DNA of 64,000 nt. Origin: an uncultured Aquimarina sp. Its GTDB lineage: Bacteria > Bacteroidota > Bacteroidia > Flavobacteriales > Flavobacteriaceae. The position numbers and the translations under genes are program-made. Below are positions 9,466 through 18,425 of this stretch, one piece after another (position 1 is the stretch's first letter; every line of letters begins with the position of its first letter). The notes beneath the pieces were generated by a model. That model saw only the letters and a program-made list of their open reading frames with translations. It was not told where the DNA came from and made no database searches. The DNA lies in NCBI RefSeq assembly GCF_947492965.1, contig NZ_CANLOZ010000006.1, forward strand, positions 62,001 through 126,000. Direction: 5' to 3'.

Positions 9466-11364
9466 TTAATAGGCTCTTTCATCTTTTCCTTCGAAAAAGT
9501 TTATAAATGCCTTATTTACAACTCGATTCCCTCCTGCAGTAGGATAATCTCCAGTAAAGTACCAATCGCCAAGGTTTTTAGGACATGCCTTATGAAGGTT
9601 GTCCACGGTTTGATAGATAATTTTTATTTCTGCGCCAACAGTCTCATCACTTAAAAGTTCTGCAATTTTATCACTTATTTCCTGATCTGTGAACCCTTCA
9701 TATATTTCTTTTACAAAATTATGAACTTTTTCATCTGCTAAGTTTTCTTGTGCTTTACACTTTTTATAAACTTCTTCAACTAAGCTATAATTGCCATTTT
9801 CTTTTAATAACTCTAAAGAAGCCTTAAAAGCAATTAAACCTTCTAGTCTGGCCATATCTATTCCATAACAGTCTGGATAGCGTATTTGTGGAGCCGAGGA
9901 TACTACTATAATCTTTTTCGGATTTAACCTATCAAGCATTTTAATAATACTCTTTTTAAGCGTCGTTCCTCTAACTATACTGTCATCAATAATTACCAAA
10001 TTATCTTCCGACTTTACCACCCCATATGTAACATCATATACGTGTGCAACTAAATCGTCTCTACTACTATCCTCAGTTATAAAGGTTCTGAGCTTAGCAT
10101 CTTTTATTGCCAATTTCTCGGTTCTTAATCTTGCGGATAATATTTCGGATAAACGTTCATCAGTGAGCGAATCTTTTTCTGCAAGAATCGTCTCGTTCTT
10201 TTGTTTATTAAGTTCATCTTGGGCGGCTTCCACCATTCCGTAGAATGAAGTTTCTGCAGTATTTGGAATAAAAGAAAATACAGTATTTACGGTATCATGA
10301 TCTATTTCTTTTAATACCTGTGGCATAATAAGCTTACCCAGATTCTTTCGTTCTTTATATATTTCTGCGTCACTACCTCTAGAAAAATAAATACGTTCGA
10401 AAGAACAAGCTTTTCTTTCTAACGGATCCATAATTTTACTTATGGATGTTTTTCCATTTTTCTTAACTATAATTGCCTTACCAGGGTCTAATTCGATTAC
10501 CTGATCAAAAGGAACATTAAATACTGTTTGAATAACAGGTCGCTCGGAAGCTACCACGACTACTTCATCATCTTGATAATAATAAGCGGGTCTAATTCCT
10601 GCTGGGTCCCTAAGAACAAATGCATCTCCATGACCTAACATTCCTGCCATAGCATACCCTCCATCCCAATCTTTAGAAGATTTCTTTAAAATTTTAGCAA
10701 CGTTTAATCGCTCTACGATTTGTGGAGAAGCATCTACTTTACTGTATCCTTCTTTCTTAAGCTTTTTATATAACTTGGCAACTTCAGAATCCAAAAAGTG
10801 ACCAATTTTTTCCATTACTGTTACGGTATCCACATGATCCTTAGGATGCTGCCCTAATCTCACCAGATTTTCAAATAAGACATTATTATTTGTCATATTA
10901 AAATTACCTGCGACGATAAGATTACGATGCATCCAGTTATTTTGTCTTAAAAAAGGGTGCACACTTTCTACACTATTTTTCCCAAAAGTCCCATAACGCA
11001 CATGCCCTAAAAGAACTTCTCCTATATATGGTATGTTCTTTTTTTGTAAATCAACATTATCCGTATACTCTGGATGCTCTACAAGCTCTTTGTTAATTCG
11101 ATCATTAATCTGTGAAAAAATATCCTGAATAGGCTGAGAAGCACTTGATCGAACTCTACTTATATATCTTTCTCCAGGAGGTCTATCTAATTTAATACTT
11201 GCAAAACCAGCACCATCTTGTCCGCGATTATGCTGTTTTTCCATCATGAGGTACATTTTATTAACTCCGTAAAATGCACTACCATATTTCTCCTTATAAT
11301 ACTCTAATGGTTTCAGTAATCTTATAAATGCTATTCCGCATTCATGTTTTAAGGCATCACTCAT
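9466..11364 (-). CDS. purF: Amidophosphoribosyltransferase (PurF)
   Basis: First committed step of purine synthesis: moves the amide nitrogen of glutamine to PRPP to give phosphoribosylamine. At 632 aa it is clearly longer than the roughly 500-aa enterobacterial enzyme. The class II glutaminase domain is N-terminal, with the nucleophile Cys at residue 9 (MSDALKHECGIAF), then GEVLLGHVRYGTFG and DRPVIQ-type segments. The PRPP-binding loop is VIIDDSIVRGTTLKKS in the C-terminal half. Because Cys9 is not directly after Met, an eight-residue leader must be removed to free it, as in the Bacillus-type enzyme. A PfkB kinase lies upstream on the same strand. Confidence 0.93.
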   Translation of the reverse strand: MSDALKHECGIAFIRLLKPLEYYKEKYGSAFYGVNKMYLMMEKQHNRGQDGAGFASIKLDRPPGERYISRVRSSASQPIQDIFSQINDRINKELVEHPEYTDNVDLQKKNIPYIGEVLLGHVRYGTFGKNSVESVHPFLRQNNWMHRNLIVAGNFNMTNNNVLFENLVRLGQHPKDHVDTVTVMEKIGHFLDSEVAKLYKKLKKEGYSKVDASPQIVERLNVAKILKKSSKDWDGGYAMAGMLGHGDAFVLRDPAGIRPAYYYQDDEVVVVASERPVIQTVFNVPFDQVIELDPGKAIIVKKNGKTSISKIMDPLERKACSFERIYFSRGSDAEIYKERKNLGKLIMPQVLKEIDHDTVNTVFSFIPNTAETSFYGMVEAAQDELNKQKNETILAEKDSLTDERLSEILSARLRTEKLAIKDAKLRTFITEDSSRDDLVAHVYDVTYGVVKSEDNLVIIDDSIVRGTTLKKSIIKMLDRLNPKKIIVVSSAPQIRYPDCYGIDMARLEGLIAFKASLELLKENGNYSLVEEVYKKCKAQENLADEKVHNFVKEIYEGFTDQEISDKIAELLSDETVGAEIKIIYQTVDNLHKACPKNLGDWYFTGDYPTAGGNRVVNKAFINFFEGKDERAY

Positions 11365-11423
11365 TGTATTCCAAAAATTCTATTGTTGTGTTGTAGTAGG
11401 TTTGCTCTAAATAAATCATTAAT

Positions 11424-11456
11424 TAAAAAAAGCCCTCACTAAAATCGAAAAGGGCT
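11424..11456 (-). terminator. Terminator after PfkB kinase gene
   Basis: On the minus strand AGCCCT pairs with AGGGCT and is followed by seven T; it lies 13 nt past the kinase stop. It implies purF has its own promoter. Confidence 0.8.
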
Positions 11457-11468
11457 ATTTATTGTAAA

Positions 11469-12398
11469 CTATGATAATTCTATTTCGAATTGTGTTAGCT
11501 CTTTAAATTGTTTAAGTCGCTTTTGAACTTCGTCCCTTTCCAAATTTTCCATTCTTTCTGTTCCAAATTTCTCTACACAGAACGATGCTAAATTGGATGC
11601 GTGAATAATCGCATTTTTCATATTCTCGAAAGAAAGGTTTCCTGTTTTGGTTAAATACCCCGCAAAACCTCCTGCAAAAGTATCACCTGCTCCTGTAGGA
11701 TCAAAAACCTCTTCTAATGGCAATGCTGGTGCAAAGAAAATTTGGTCTTTATGAAATAATAAAGCCCCATGTTCTCCTTTTTTAATCACCACATATTTAG
11801 GACCCATTTTTTCTATTGCTCTTGCAGCTTTCACCAAAGAGTACTCTCCACTTAATTGCCTTGCTTCCTCATCATTTATGGTAATAACATCTACTTTAGA
11901 AATAACTTTATGCAAGTCATTTATAAAAGCATCCTCCATCCAAAAATTCATAGTATCTAAAATAGCCAACTTAGGCTTCTCCTTAAACTGTTCTAAAACA
12001 CTAAGCTGTACCAACGGATTTAAATTTCCTAATACTACAATCTCCGCATCCTTATAATTTTCAGGAACCACTGGTTGAAAATCGGCTAATACATTTAGCT
12101 GAGTCTCTAATGTATCTCTCGAATTCAAATCATTATGATATTTACCACTCCAGAAAAAAGTTTTACCTCCTTCTACGATTTCTATTGCAGATGTATCAAT
12201 ATTTTTTGCTTCTAATGTTTTAAAATAATCCTTAGGAAAGTCTTCTCCAACCACAGAAACTATTGCAGATGGAATGTTAAAGTTGGAAGCAGAAAGTGCA
12301 ATGTACGGAGCAGCTCCGCCTAATATCTTATCTGTTTTGCCAAAAGGTGTCTCAATAGCATCAAAAGCAACGGAACCTACAATAAGTAATTTACTCAT
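11469..12398 (-). CDS. PfkB-family carbohydrate/nucleoside kinase
   Basis: ATP-dependent sugar or nucleoside kinase of the ribokinase fold, 309 aa. It shows the N-terminal glycine pair DKILGGAAPYIAL (about 23-35), which contacts substrate, and the C-terminal signature DPTGAGDTFAGGF with catalytic base Asp239 and the GAGD anion hole (236-239). Position next to purF hints at a link to ribose or nucleoside salvage, but the substrate cannot be read from the sequence. A TATATTTG -7 element lies just upstream on the minus strand. Confidence 0.9.
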   Translation of the reverse strand: MSKLLIVGSVAFDAIETPFGKTDKILGGAAPYIALSASNFNIPSAIVSVVGEDFPKDYFKTLEAKNIDTSAIEIVEGGKTFFWSGKYHNDLNSRDTLETQLNVLADFQPVVPENYKDAEIVVLGNLNPLVQLSVLEQFKEKPKLAILDTMNFWMEDAFINDLHKVISKVDVITINDEEARQLSGEYSLVKAARAIEKMGPKYVVIKKGEHGALLFHKDQIFFAPALPLEEVFDPTGAGDTFAGGFAGYLTKTGNLSFENMKNAIIHASNLASFCVEKFGTERMENLERDEVQKRLKQFKELTQFEIELS

Positions 12399-12420
12399 AA
12401 AATAGCTTAATAATTTTTTG

Positions 12421-12428
12421 CAAATATA
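12421..12428 (-). promoter_or_regulatory. -7 element of the PfkB kinase gene
   Basis: TATATTTG on the minus strand, 23 nt before the ATG; no clear -33 TTG at normal spacing. Confidence 0.45.
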
Positions 12429-12609
12429 CGCTTTACTTTTTACTAAAAACTTTAAAACGATTACTTAGATATTATGTCCTTTTTTATCCAACTAAAAGCT
12501 TTGTATAAACCTTTTTTATGTTACATTGCGGCTCATATTTATTTTGAGTTGTTTTTGTGGATATGCCATAATGATTTTATGTTAAAAACTTCTTTTCTTT
12601 CAAAAAAAC

Positions 12610-12640
12610 TTGGATTCCTACTAAAATAATGTTAAATTTG
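12610..12640 (+). promoter_or_regulatory. Bacteroidota-type promoter of the metalloprotease
   Basis: TTG (12610-12612), a 20-nt spacer and TAAATTTG (12633-12640) match the consensus fully; the ATG is 30 nt downstream. Confidence 0.75.
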
Positions 12641-12670
12641 TCATAACTTTAACATAAACTCAACATAATT

Positions 12671-13729
12671 ATGAAAAAAAGTAAGATAGCTAGACTTGCG
12701 CTAGCTGCCCTAATCTCCTTTTCTCTAACCAATTGTGACAAGGACACAGAAGATGTATTAGAGACGAACGAAATCGACTTTTCAAAATCTGCACACGTAT
12801 GTATTGCTAAATGGGATGCTCCTAATGGTGCTAAAGCTACTAGTGTAAAGGCTAAGCAATGGGAACCTGGACAAACTATCCGTGTAAAATTCTTAAATGG
12901 AAATAGTTTTGTACAATCCAAAGTAAGACAGTATGCGGTTGAATGGGAAAAGTACGCTAATTTAAAATTCCAATGGGTTACCTCTGGAAGTGCCAATATA
13001 AAAATTGCTTTTAGAGAAGGGCAATATGCCGATGAAGCTGGTTCTTGGTCATACCTAGGAACAGATTCTAACAGTTATGCACATAGTATGCACTTTGGAT
13101 GGTTTAACGACAATACTACTGATACCGAATTTAGAAGAACAACTATTCATGAGTTTGGTCATGCTTTAGGTTTAATCCATGAACACCAAAACCCAGTTGC
13201 TGGAATTAACTGGGATAAAGATGCTGTATATGCATATTATGCTGGTGCTCCTAATTATTGGTCGCAAGCACAAGTAGACAACAATCTTTTTAGACGTTAT
13301 GATGCTAGTATCAGTAATTATAGCGAATATGATCCATTATCAATTATGCATTATCCAATTCCTGCAGAACATACTCTAGATAGAGTTGCAGTTGGATCTA
13401 ACACACAGTTATCTGCAACTGATAAGGCATTTATTGGAACAATTTATCCATTTCCAGATTCTGGAGATATCTGCGCAGGTGTAGCTCCTTATAACGGAAA
13501 CACTTCATATGCTACAGGAGATAAAGTAACTTATAACGGTACACTTTACCAAAGAACTAGTACTGGGTGGAGTAATCTTGGTGAATGTGGTAGCTCGGAT
13601 CCTTGTGACGGTGTAGCTCCTTATAACGGAAACACATCGTATTCTGTTGGTGACCAAGTAACTTATAACGGAACTCTTTATCAAAGAACTAGCACTGGAT
13701 GGAGTAATCTAGGACCTTGTGGTGCATAA
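12671..13729 (+). CDS. Astacin-like (M12A) metalloprotease lipoprotein with two carbohydrate-binding modules
   Basis: Exported zinc endopeptidase, 352 aa. The N-terminus is a lipoprotein signal with the lipobox ending at Cys22 (FSLTNC). The catalytic signature HEFGHALGLIHEH (160-172) supplies three zinc His and the catalytic Glu161; the downstream Met-turn is SIMHYP. The C-terminal 85 residues are two near-identical copies of a CBM5/12-like (chitin-binding ChtBD3) module, each GVAPYNGNTSY ... VTYNGTLYQRTSTGWSNLG and bounded by Cys. The binding modules suggest it is held on chitin or another polysaccharide. It is monocistronic, with its own promoter and terminator. Confidence 0.92.
   Translation: MKKSKIARLALAALISFSLTNCDKDTEDVLETNEIDFSKSAHVCIAKWDAPNGAKATSVKAKQWEPGQTIRVKFLNGNSFVQSKVRQYAVEWEKYANLKFQWVTSGSANIKIAFREGQYADEAGSWSYLGTDSNSYAHSMHFGWFNDNTTDTEFRRTTIHEFGHALGLIHEHQNPVAGINWDKDAVYAYYAGAPNYWSQAQVDNNLFRRYDASISNYSEYDPLSIMHYPIPAEHTLDRVAVGSNTQLSATDKAFIGTIYPFPDSGDICAGVAPYNGNTSYATGDKVTYNGTLYQRTSTGWSNLGECGSSDPCDGVAPYNGNTSYSVGDQVTYNGTLYQRTSTGWSNLGPCGA
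13479..13591 (+). repeat. Tandem module copy 1 (CBM5/12-like)
   Basis: First copy of an in-gene direct repeat; it shares long identical DNA blocks with 13610-13723, such as GTGTAGCTCCTTATAACGGA. Confidence 0.8.
13610..13723 (+). repeat. Tandem module copy 2 (CBM5/12-like)
   Basis: Second copy of the carbohydrate-binding module. Differences from copy 1 are mostly at third codon positions, plus a short divergent stretch in the middle of the module. Confidence 0.8.
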
Positions 13730-13750
13730 AAATAAAGAATAATTGATACA

Positions 13751-13785
13751 AAAGCTCTAGAGATACAGATCTAGAGCTTTTTTTT
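13751..13785 (+). terminator. Terminator after metalloprotease
   Basis: Arms AAAGCTCTAGA and TCTAGAGCTTT followed by further T, 21 nt after the stop. Confidence 0.85.
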
Positions 13786-13833
13786 ATATCAAGTTTACGT
13801 TCGAAATGTAATTCTAATTTAAACGTTGATTCT

Positions 13834-14448
13834 TCAAGAGTTTAGATTTTCTAAGGTACTTCTAAGGTTTTTAAAAGTTCTAAAAGGTCCAAGTACTAAT
13901 AATGAATTCGTAATAAACGAAGGTAAAGTACCTTCAGGATTTACATAAAGTTGCTGAGTGACTTGAACATAACCATTTTTCTCTTCTAATAGCCAATGTC
14001 CAACCAATTCCTGAACTCTAAGTATATTTTTTACTTCTGGAACCTCTGTTGATGCAGAACTAATGATTAATTCTGCTTTATTATTAGAAATCTTATTCAA
14101 TTTTAATTTAGAAACCACATCCCTATCAGTTATAGGCCAAGGAAAATCATTCTTCACATAAAAAATATAGTCTTTATTGTCAGATACCTTAACCAAATGG
14201 CTAACTCCATTTTCGCAGTTGTGATTATACCGTGGAGCTGTTAACAACTCTTGTATTACCTTATCCAAGGAAGTTTTAATAGATGTTACCGCTTTATATT
14301 CTTTATATCGGGTATCTTCATAATTTCTAACCCATATTTTTATTCCTTCACTATCCTTAGAAAGACTCCAATCATCCTGGCTCCATATTGTTAGTGGAAT
14401 CAAAATGAGTAAAAAGAAAGATATATTTTTGATATTTATTTTTTTCAT
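13834..14448 (-). CDS. Exported START-domain (lipid-binding-like) protein
   Basis: 204 aa with a cleavable signal peptide (FFLLILIPLTIWSQ) followed by a START/SRPBCC helix-grip fold. The start DDWSLSKDSEGIKIWVRNY, the KEYKAVTSIKTSL strand, DFPWPITDRDVV in the middle and a C-terminal amphipathic helix are typical of bacterial START proteins. The family binds hydrophobic ligands such as lipids or sterols in a cavity; the ligand here is unknown. It is probably periplasmic. It is the last gene of a minus-strand run with rnhA and purN upstream, separated by about 96 nt. Confidence 0.85.
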   Translation of the reverse strand: MKKINIKNISFFLLILIPLTIWSQDDWSLSKDSEGIKIWVRNYEDTRYKEYKAVTSIKTSLDKVIQELLTAPRYNHNCENGVSHLVKVSDNKDYIFYVKNDFPWPITDRDVVSKLKLNKISNNKAELIISSASTEVPEVKNILRVQELVGHWLLEEKNGYVQVTQQLYVNPEGTLPSFITNSLLVLGPFRTFKNLRSTLENLNS

Positions 14449-14544
14449 TTCTAAGTCATTAGGTTCACTACTTGATAATGATTTAGTAGAAAAAGAATAA
14501 ATTGAATTACAAAAGGGCCTTGTTAAAGTACGTTAAATAGGAAT

Positions 14545-15180
14545 TTATTTCCTTCCAAAATCTGCTGGAATCTCACCCCAAGCTTTTGTTTCCCATTTAA
14601 CAATTTTGGTTGTATACGTGTTTTCTTTAAGCCATATGATCGCCCGATCAACTAAATCAAACATTTGCTTATTTTTAGAACTTCTCTTTAGTTTGGTCTT
14701 GCAGGTTTTTTGTTTTACCCAACCCATCGCTATTTTAGAATCCGTATATAAAATCCGATCACTCCCTTTCTTTTTAAGGTATGCAAGACCGTGCACTAAC
14801 GCCAAAAACTCACCTATATTGTTTGTTCCCTGAGGAAAAGGGCCTTGATGAAAAAGCTGTTTTTCTGTCTGAGTATCTACACCTCTGTATTCCATTTTAC
14901 CAGGATTCCCGCTTGAAGCCGCATCAACCGCAATAGAATATAAATTAGGCTCTCCAATTTTTGATAATTGTTCTGGAGTTAAAGAAGATTTTGGTTTGCT
15001 CTTTCCTCTATAATCCTCATAATTTCCATTGTACGCTTTTTTGGCCAGGTCAAAAGATTCAAAAGATTTATATTTCGCATTTGCATATCCTTTTACGGCA
15101 GCTTTACAATCATCCCATTTGTTATAAATTCCAGGCTTGTGTCCTTCCCAAACGACATAAAACTTTTCCTTTTTGGCCAT
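14545..15180 (-). CDS. rnhA: Viroplasmin-domain ribonuclease H
   Basis: Cleaves the RNA strand of RNA:DNA hybrids; 211 aa, cytoplasmic. Residues 1-50 form a caulimovirus viroplasmin/RNase H1 N-terminal hybrid-binding domain (KFYVVWEGHKPGIYNKWDDC). Residues from about 80 form the RNase H domain, with the first catalytic Asp in YSIAVDAASSGNPG, Glu in NNIGEFLALVHGL, Asp in ILYTDSKIAMGWV and a final acidic residue near the C-terminus. The same two-domain build is found in eukaryotic RNase H1. It lies 43 nt downstream of purN on the same strand. Confidence 0.9.
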   Translation of the reverse strand: MAKKEKFYVVWEGHKPGIYNKWDDCKAAVKGYANAKYKSFESFDLAKKAYNGNYEDYRGKSKPKSSLTPEQLSKIGEPNLYSIAVDAASSGNPGKMEYRGVDTQTEKQLFHQGPFPQGTNNIGEFLALVHGLAYLKKKGSDRILYTDSKIAMGWVKQKTCKTKLKRSSKNKQMFDLVDRAIIWLKENTYTTKIVKWETKAWGEIPADFGRK

Positions 15181-15223
15181 GTTTCTAATAACTATAAATA
15201 TACTTTTAAATTAAAACTGATTA

Positions 15224-15802
15224 TCAGATTTCATCTCTTAAACCTAAAACCTTTTCTATAACGACAGGAAAGTATTTATATTCTAAAGTATGGATAGCCT
15301 TTGCCAAATCCTCAGCAGTATCTTTTTCGCTTATAGCAGTTTCTGCCTGAAAGATAATTCCACCCTCATCGTAGTGTTCATTTACAAAATGAATGGTAAT
15401 ACCACTCTCTTTTTCCCTGTTTCTAATAACCGCTTCATGTACATGGCTTCCATACATCCCTTTTCCTCCATATTTTGGAAGTAATGCGGGATGGATATTA
15501 ATCACTTTATCTGGGAAAACATCAATGATCTTTTTAGGAAATATCCATAAAAAACCTGCCAAGACAATGATATCTGGTTCGGCATCTTTTAGCACATTTA
15601 ATACATCATTAGAACCATAAAATGACTCTTTGTCAAAGTGTAACGCCTTTACTTTAAGGTCATGAGCTCGTTTTAAAACTTTGGCACGCAGGTTGTTAGA
15701 GAACACATGTGTTACCTCTGCATTCTTGCGTTCTTGAAAGTACTTAATAATATTTTCGGCATTGGTACCGGAACCGGAAGCAAAAATTATGATACGCTTC
15801 AT
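15224..15802 (-). CDS. purN: Phosphoribosylglycinamide formyltransferase (PurN)
   Basis: Third step of purine synthesis: formylates GAR using 10-formyl-tetrahydrofolate. 192 aa, normal length. It shows the phosphate loop ASGSGTNAENI (8-18), the catalytic Asn-His pair in NIHPALLPKYGGKGMYG, and the catalytic Asp in HYDEGGIIFQ. The gene is divergent from acpP with a 179-bp shared upstream region. It and purF (4 kb away) are the only purine genes in the window. Confidence 0.95.
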   Translation of the reverse strand: MKRIIIFASGSGTNAENIIKYFQERKNAEVTHVFSNNLRAKVLKRAHDLKVKALHFDKESFYGSNDVLNVLKDAEPDIIVLAGFLWIFPKKIIDVFPDKVINIHPALLPKYGGKGMYGSHVHEAVIRNREKESGITIHFVNEHYDEGGIIFQAETAISEKDTAEDLAKAIHTLEYKYFPVVIEKVLGLRDEI

Positions 15803-15942
15803 AGCAATAGAGTGTTAGTTTAGAGAGCACAAAAAAAATAATTATTATCCATTTTTAGGCAGCAAAAAGCCAATACTTCCATATATTTGATAAATTACAA
15901 ATACATTTTTAGAGGATTATGGGGTTTTAAAATAAAGTTTTT

Positions 15943-15950
15943 TATTTTTG
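15943..15950 (+). promoter_or_regulatory. -7 element of the acpP operon
   Basis: TATTTTTG, a consensus -7 box 31 nt before the acpP ATG; no TTG at ideal spacing. Confidence 0.5.
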
Positions 15951-15981
15951 CGACCTAATTAAAAAATTAAAATTAAACATT

Positions 15982-16215
15982 ATGTCAGACATTGCATCAA
16001 GAGTAAAAGCGATAATCGTTGACAAATTAGGAGTAGACGAAAATGAGGTTGTAACTGAGGCTAGCTTCACAAATGACCTAGGCGCTGATTCGTTAGACAC
16101 TGTAGAGTTGATTATGGAATTCGAAAAAGAATTCGATATTCAAATTCCAGATGATCAAGCTGAAAACATTGCAACAGTTGGTCAAGCAATATCTTATATT
16201 GAAGACGCAAAGTAA
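15982..16215 (+). CDS. acpP: Acyl carrier protein
   Basis: Carries growing fatty acyl chains on a phosphopantetheine arm. 77 aa, highly acidic, with the attachment Ser37 in [12 protein letters not shown]. It heads an operon with fabF (18 nt gap) and rnc (2 nt further gap), an arrangement common in Flavobacteriaceae and similar to acpP-fabF-rnc in other phyla. Confidence 0.97.
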   Translation: MSDIASRVKAIIVDKLGVDENEVVTEASFTNDLGADSLDTVELIMEFEKEFDIQIPDDQAENIATVGQAISYIEDAK

Positions 16216-16233
16216 ATAACTTCACAACATTAT

Positions 16234-17487
16234 ATGAATCTTAAGCGAGTTGTAGTCACAGGACTAGGGGCATTAACGCCCATCGGTAACAATATTTCGG
16301 AGTATTGGGATGGTTTAGCAAACGGTAAAAGCGGATGCGCTCCTATTACTTATTTTGATACTGAAAATTTCAAGACTAAATTTGCTTGCGAAGTCAAAAA
16401 TTACAATCCCACAGACTATTTTGATAGAAAAGACGCACGCAAATTAGATAAATTTGCGCAGTATGCTATTGTCGCTTCTGAAGAAGCTATAAAAGATGCT
16501 GCTATCGACCTTGAGAAGGTTGATAAATTTAGAGTGGGTGTTATCTGGGGTGCTGGTATAGGTGGATTAGAAACTTTTCAAGAAGAAGTTATTGGATATG
16601 CTAATGGAAATGGAACTCCTCGTTTCAATCCTTTCTTTATTCCAAAAATGATCGCCGATATAGCTCCAGGACATATTTCTATACGAAATGGTTTTATGGG
16701 ACCAAACTATACTACGGTTTCAGCCTGCGCTTCATCTGCAAATTCAATGATAGATGCTTTAAACTATATTCGTTTGGGGCATTGTGATATCATTGTTACA
16801 GGAGGAAGTGAAGCAGCTGTAACAATTGCTGGTATGGGAGGATTTAATGCGATGCACGCACTTTCTACAAGAAACGAAAGTCCAGAGTCTGCTTCCAGAC
16901 CTTTTGATGCAACCAGAGATGGTTTTGTATTAGGAGAAGGTGGTGGTGCTCTAATTCTTGAAGAATATGAACATGCAAAAGCAAGAGGTGCTAAAATCTA
17001 TGCAGAAGTTGTAGGTGGTGGCATGTCTAGTGATGCATATCATATGACAGCTCCTCATCCTGATGGAATAGGAGTAGAGCGTGTAATGCTCAATTGTTTG
17101 AGAGATGCAGGTGTTCAACCAGAACAAGTAGATGCTATAAACACTCATGGAACATCCACACCATTAGGTGATGTTGCAGAATTAAAAGCAATTACTAAAG
17201 TATTTGGTGATCACGCACAGAACATTAACATAAATTCAACAAAATCTATGACTGGACATCTACTAGGTGCTGCAGGTGCTATCGAAGCCATTGCTTCTAT
17301 ACTTGCTATGCAAAATAGTTTGGTGCCTCCAACAATCAATCACACTACTGTGGATGAAAACATAGATCCTACGTTGAATTTGACCTTAAACAAAGCTCAA
17401 AAGCGTGACATTACATACGCTATGAGTAATACTTTTGGTTTCGGAGGTCATAACGCATGTGTGTTATTTAAAAAATTAGACGAATAA
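16234..17487 (+). CDS. fabF: Beta-ketoacyl-ACP synthase II (FabF)
   Basis: Elongating condensing enzyme of fatty acid synthesis. 417 aa, full length. The Cys-His-His triad is present: Cys165 (VSACASSAN), His305 (NTHGTSTPLGD) and His342 (SMTGHLLGAAG). The C-terminal glycine-rich NTFGFGGHNACV is typical. It follows acpP closely and is presumably cotranscribed with it. Confidence 0.97.
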   Translation: MNLKRVVVTGLGALTPIGNNISEYWDGLANGKSGCAPITYFDTENFKTKFACEVKNYNPTDYFDRKDARKLDKFAQYAIVASEEAIKDAAIDLEKVDKFRVGVIWGAGIGGLETFQEEVIGYANGNGTPRFNPFFIPKMIADIAPGHISIRNGFMGPNYTTVSACASSANSMIDALNYIRLGHCDIIVTGGSEAAVTIAGMGGFNAMHALSTRNESPESASRPFDATRDGFVLGEGGGALILEEYEHAKARGAKIYAEVVGGGMSSDAYHMTAPHPDGIGVERVMLNCLRDAGVQPEQVDAINTHGTSTPLGDVAELKAITKVFGDHAQNININSTKSMTGHLLGAAGAIEAIASILAMQNSLVPPTINHTTVDENIDPTLNLTLNKAQKRDITYAMSNTFGFGGHNACVLFKKLDE

Positions 17488-17489
17488 TA

Positions 17490-18227
17490 ATGAGTGTTAT
17501 TCGCAACATACTAAATTCCCGCTCTGACAAGAACGGGAATTTTTTTTCTAAAATCCAAAACATATTGGGTTTTAAGCCAAAAAGCATTGGGCCTTATGAA
17601 AAGGCTTTTACTCACAGGTCTTTAAATCTTAAAGACAAAAAGGGAAATGCAATAAACTATGAGCGTTTAGAATTCCTTGGTGACGCTATGCTAAGTAGTG
17701 TTATTGCTGCCCATTTATTTAAGGAAGTTCCAGAAGGAAACGAAGGATATCTTACCAAAATGCGCGCTAAAGTAGTAAGTCGGAAACACCTGAATGAACT
17801 AGGCAAAGATCTTAAGTTAATAGATCTTGTTCGTACTAATATTCCAAAATCTCAATTTGGTATTAATATCCACGGTAATCTCTTCGAAGCTTTAATTGGC
17901 GCCATTTATCTCGATCGAGGATTTGTTTATTGTGAACGTTTTATACATGAATCAGTTATTAATCCTTATGTTGACATAGAAAGTTTAGAAGGACAAATAA
18001 TTAGTTACAAAAGTTTACTTATAGAATGGTGTCAAAAAGTTAAAAAGAATTTTAACTATGAAATCTATGAAGATACTGGAAAAGACGAAATGAAACATTT
18101 TGCGGTAAAACTCTGGATAGACGATAAAGTAGTAGCAAAAGCTAGAGCAACCTCAAAGAAAAAAGCTGAAGAAAAAGCATCCAAGAGAGCTTATTTCGCA
18201 TTTCAGTCAAAAATCAATTTCCCATAA
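17490..18227 (+). CDS. rnc: Ribonuclease III
   Basis: Double-stranded-RNA endonuclease for rRNA and mRNA processing. 245 aa. The catalytic domain carries the signature ERLEFLGDAML with Asp65, and the second acidic site FEALIGAIYLD. The C-terminal double-stranded RNA-binding domain starts at about residue 170 and ends in ARATSKKKAEEKASKRAY. Its ATG lies 2 nt after the fabF stop, so translation is probably coupled. An N-terminal extension of about 30 residues precedes the usual start of the family. Confidence 0.95.
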   Translation: MSVIRNILNSRSDKNGNFFSKIQNILGFKPKSIGPYEKAFTHRSLNLKDKKGNAINYERLEFLGDAMLSSVIAAHLFKEVPEGNEGYLTKMRAKVVSRKHLNELGKDLKLIDLVRTNIPKSQFGINIHGNLFEALIGAIYLDRGFVYCERFIHESVINPYVDIESLEGQIISYKSLLIEWCQKVKKNFNYEIYEDTGKDEMKHFAVKLWIDDKVVAKARATSKKKAEEKASKRAYFAFQSKINFP

Positions 18228-18400
18228 AATCTAACTTTTCTTTAATTTCTGTTTTATTAAGCTGTTAATAGACTATTAAATTCTCATTTTATAGCAAGTT
18301 TGAGGTGTAGAGTCCTAAAAGATACTAACTCAATCGTTTTCGTATAATATCTTTATCTTTTATTAAACTTCTAAGGAGATTTTATTTGTATATTTCTCGA

Positions 18401-18408
18401 TAATTTTG
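18401..18408 (+). promoter_or_regulatory. -7 element before the IPExxxVDY-pyk pair
   Basis: TAATTTTG 17 nt before the ATG of the 164-aa gene. The 198-nt gap after rnc supports a separate promoter; no TTG at standard spacing. Confidence 0.4.
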
Positions 18409-18425
18409 GAAAAATGTAAATTCTA

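Noticed and set aside
13479-13723. CRISPR-like or satellite repeat
   Set aside because: The two units are in frame inside a protein gene and encode complete binding modules.
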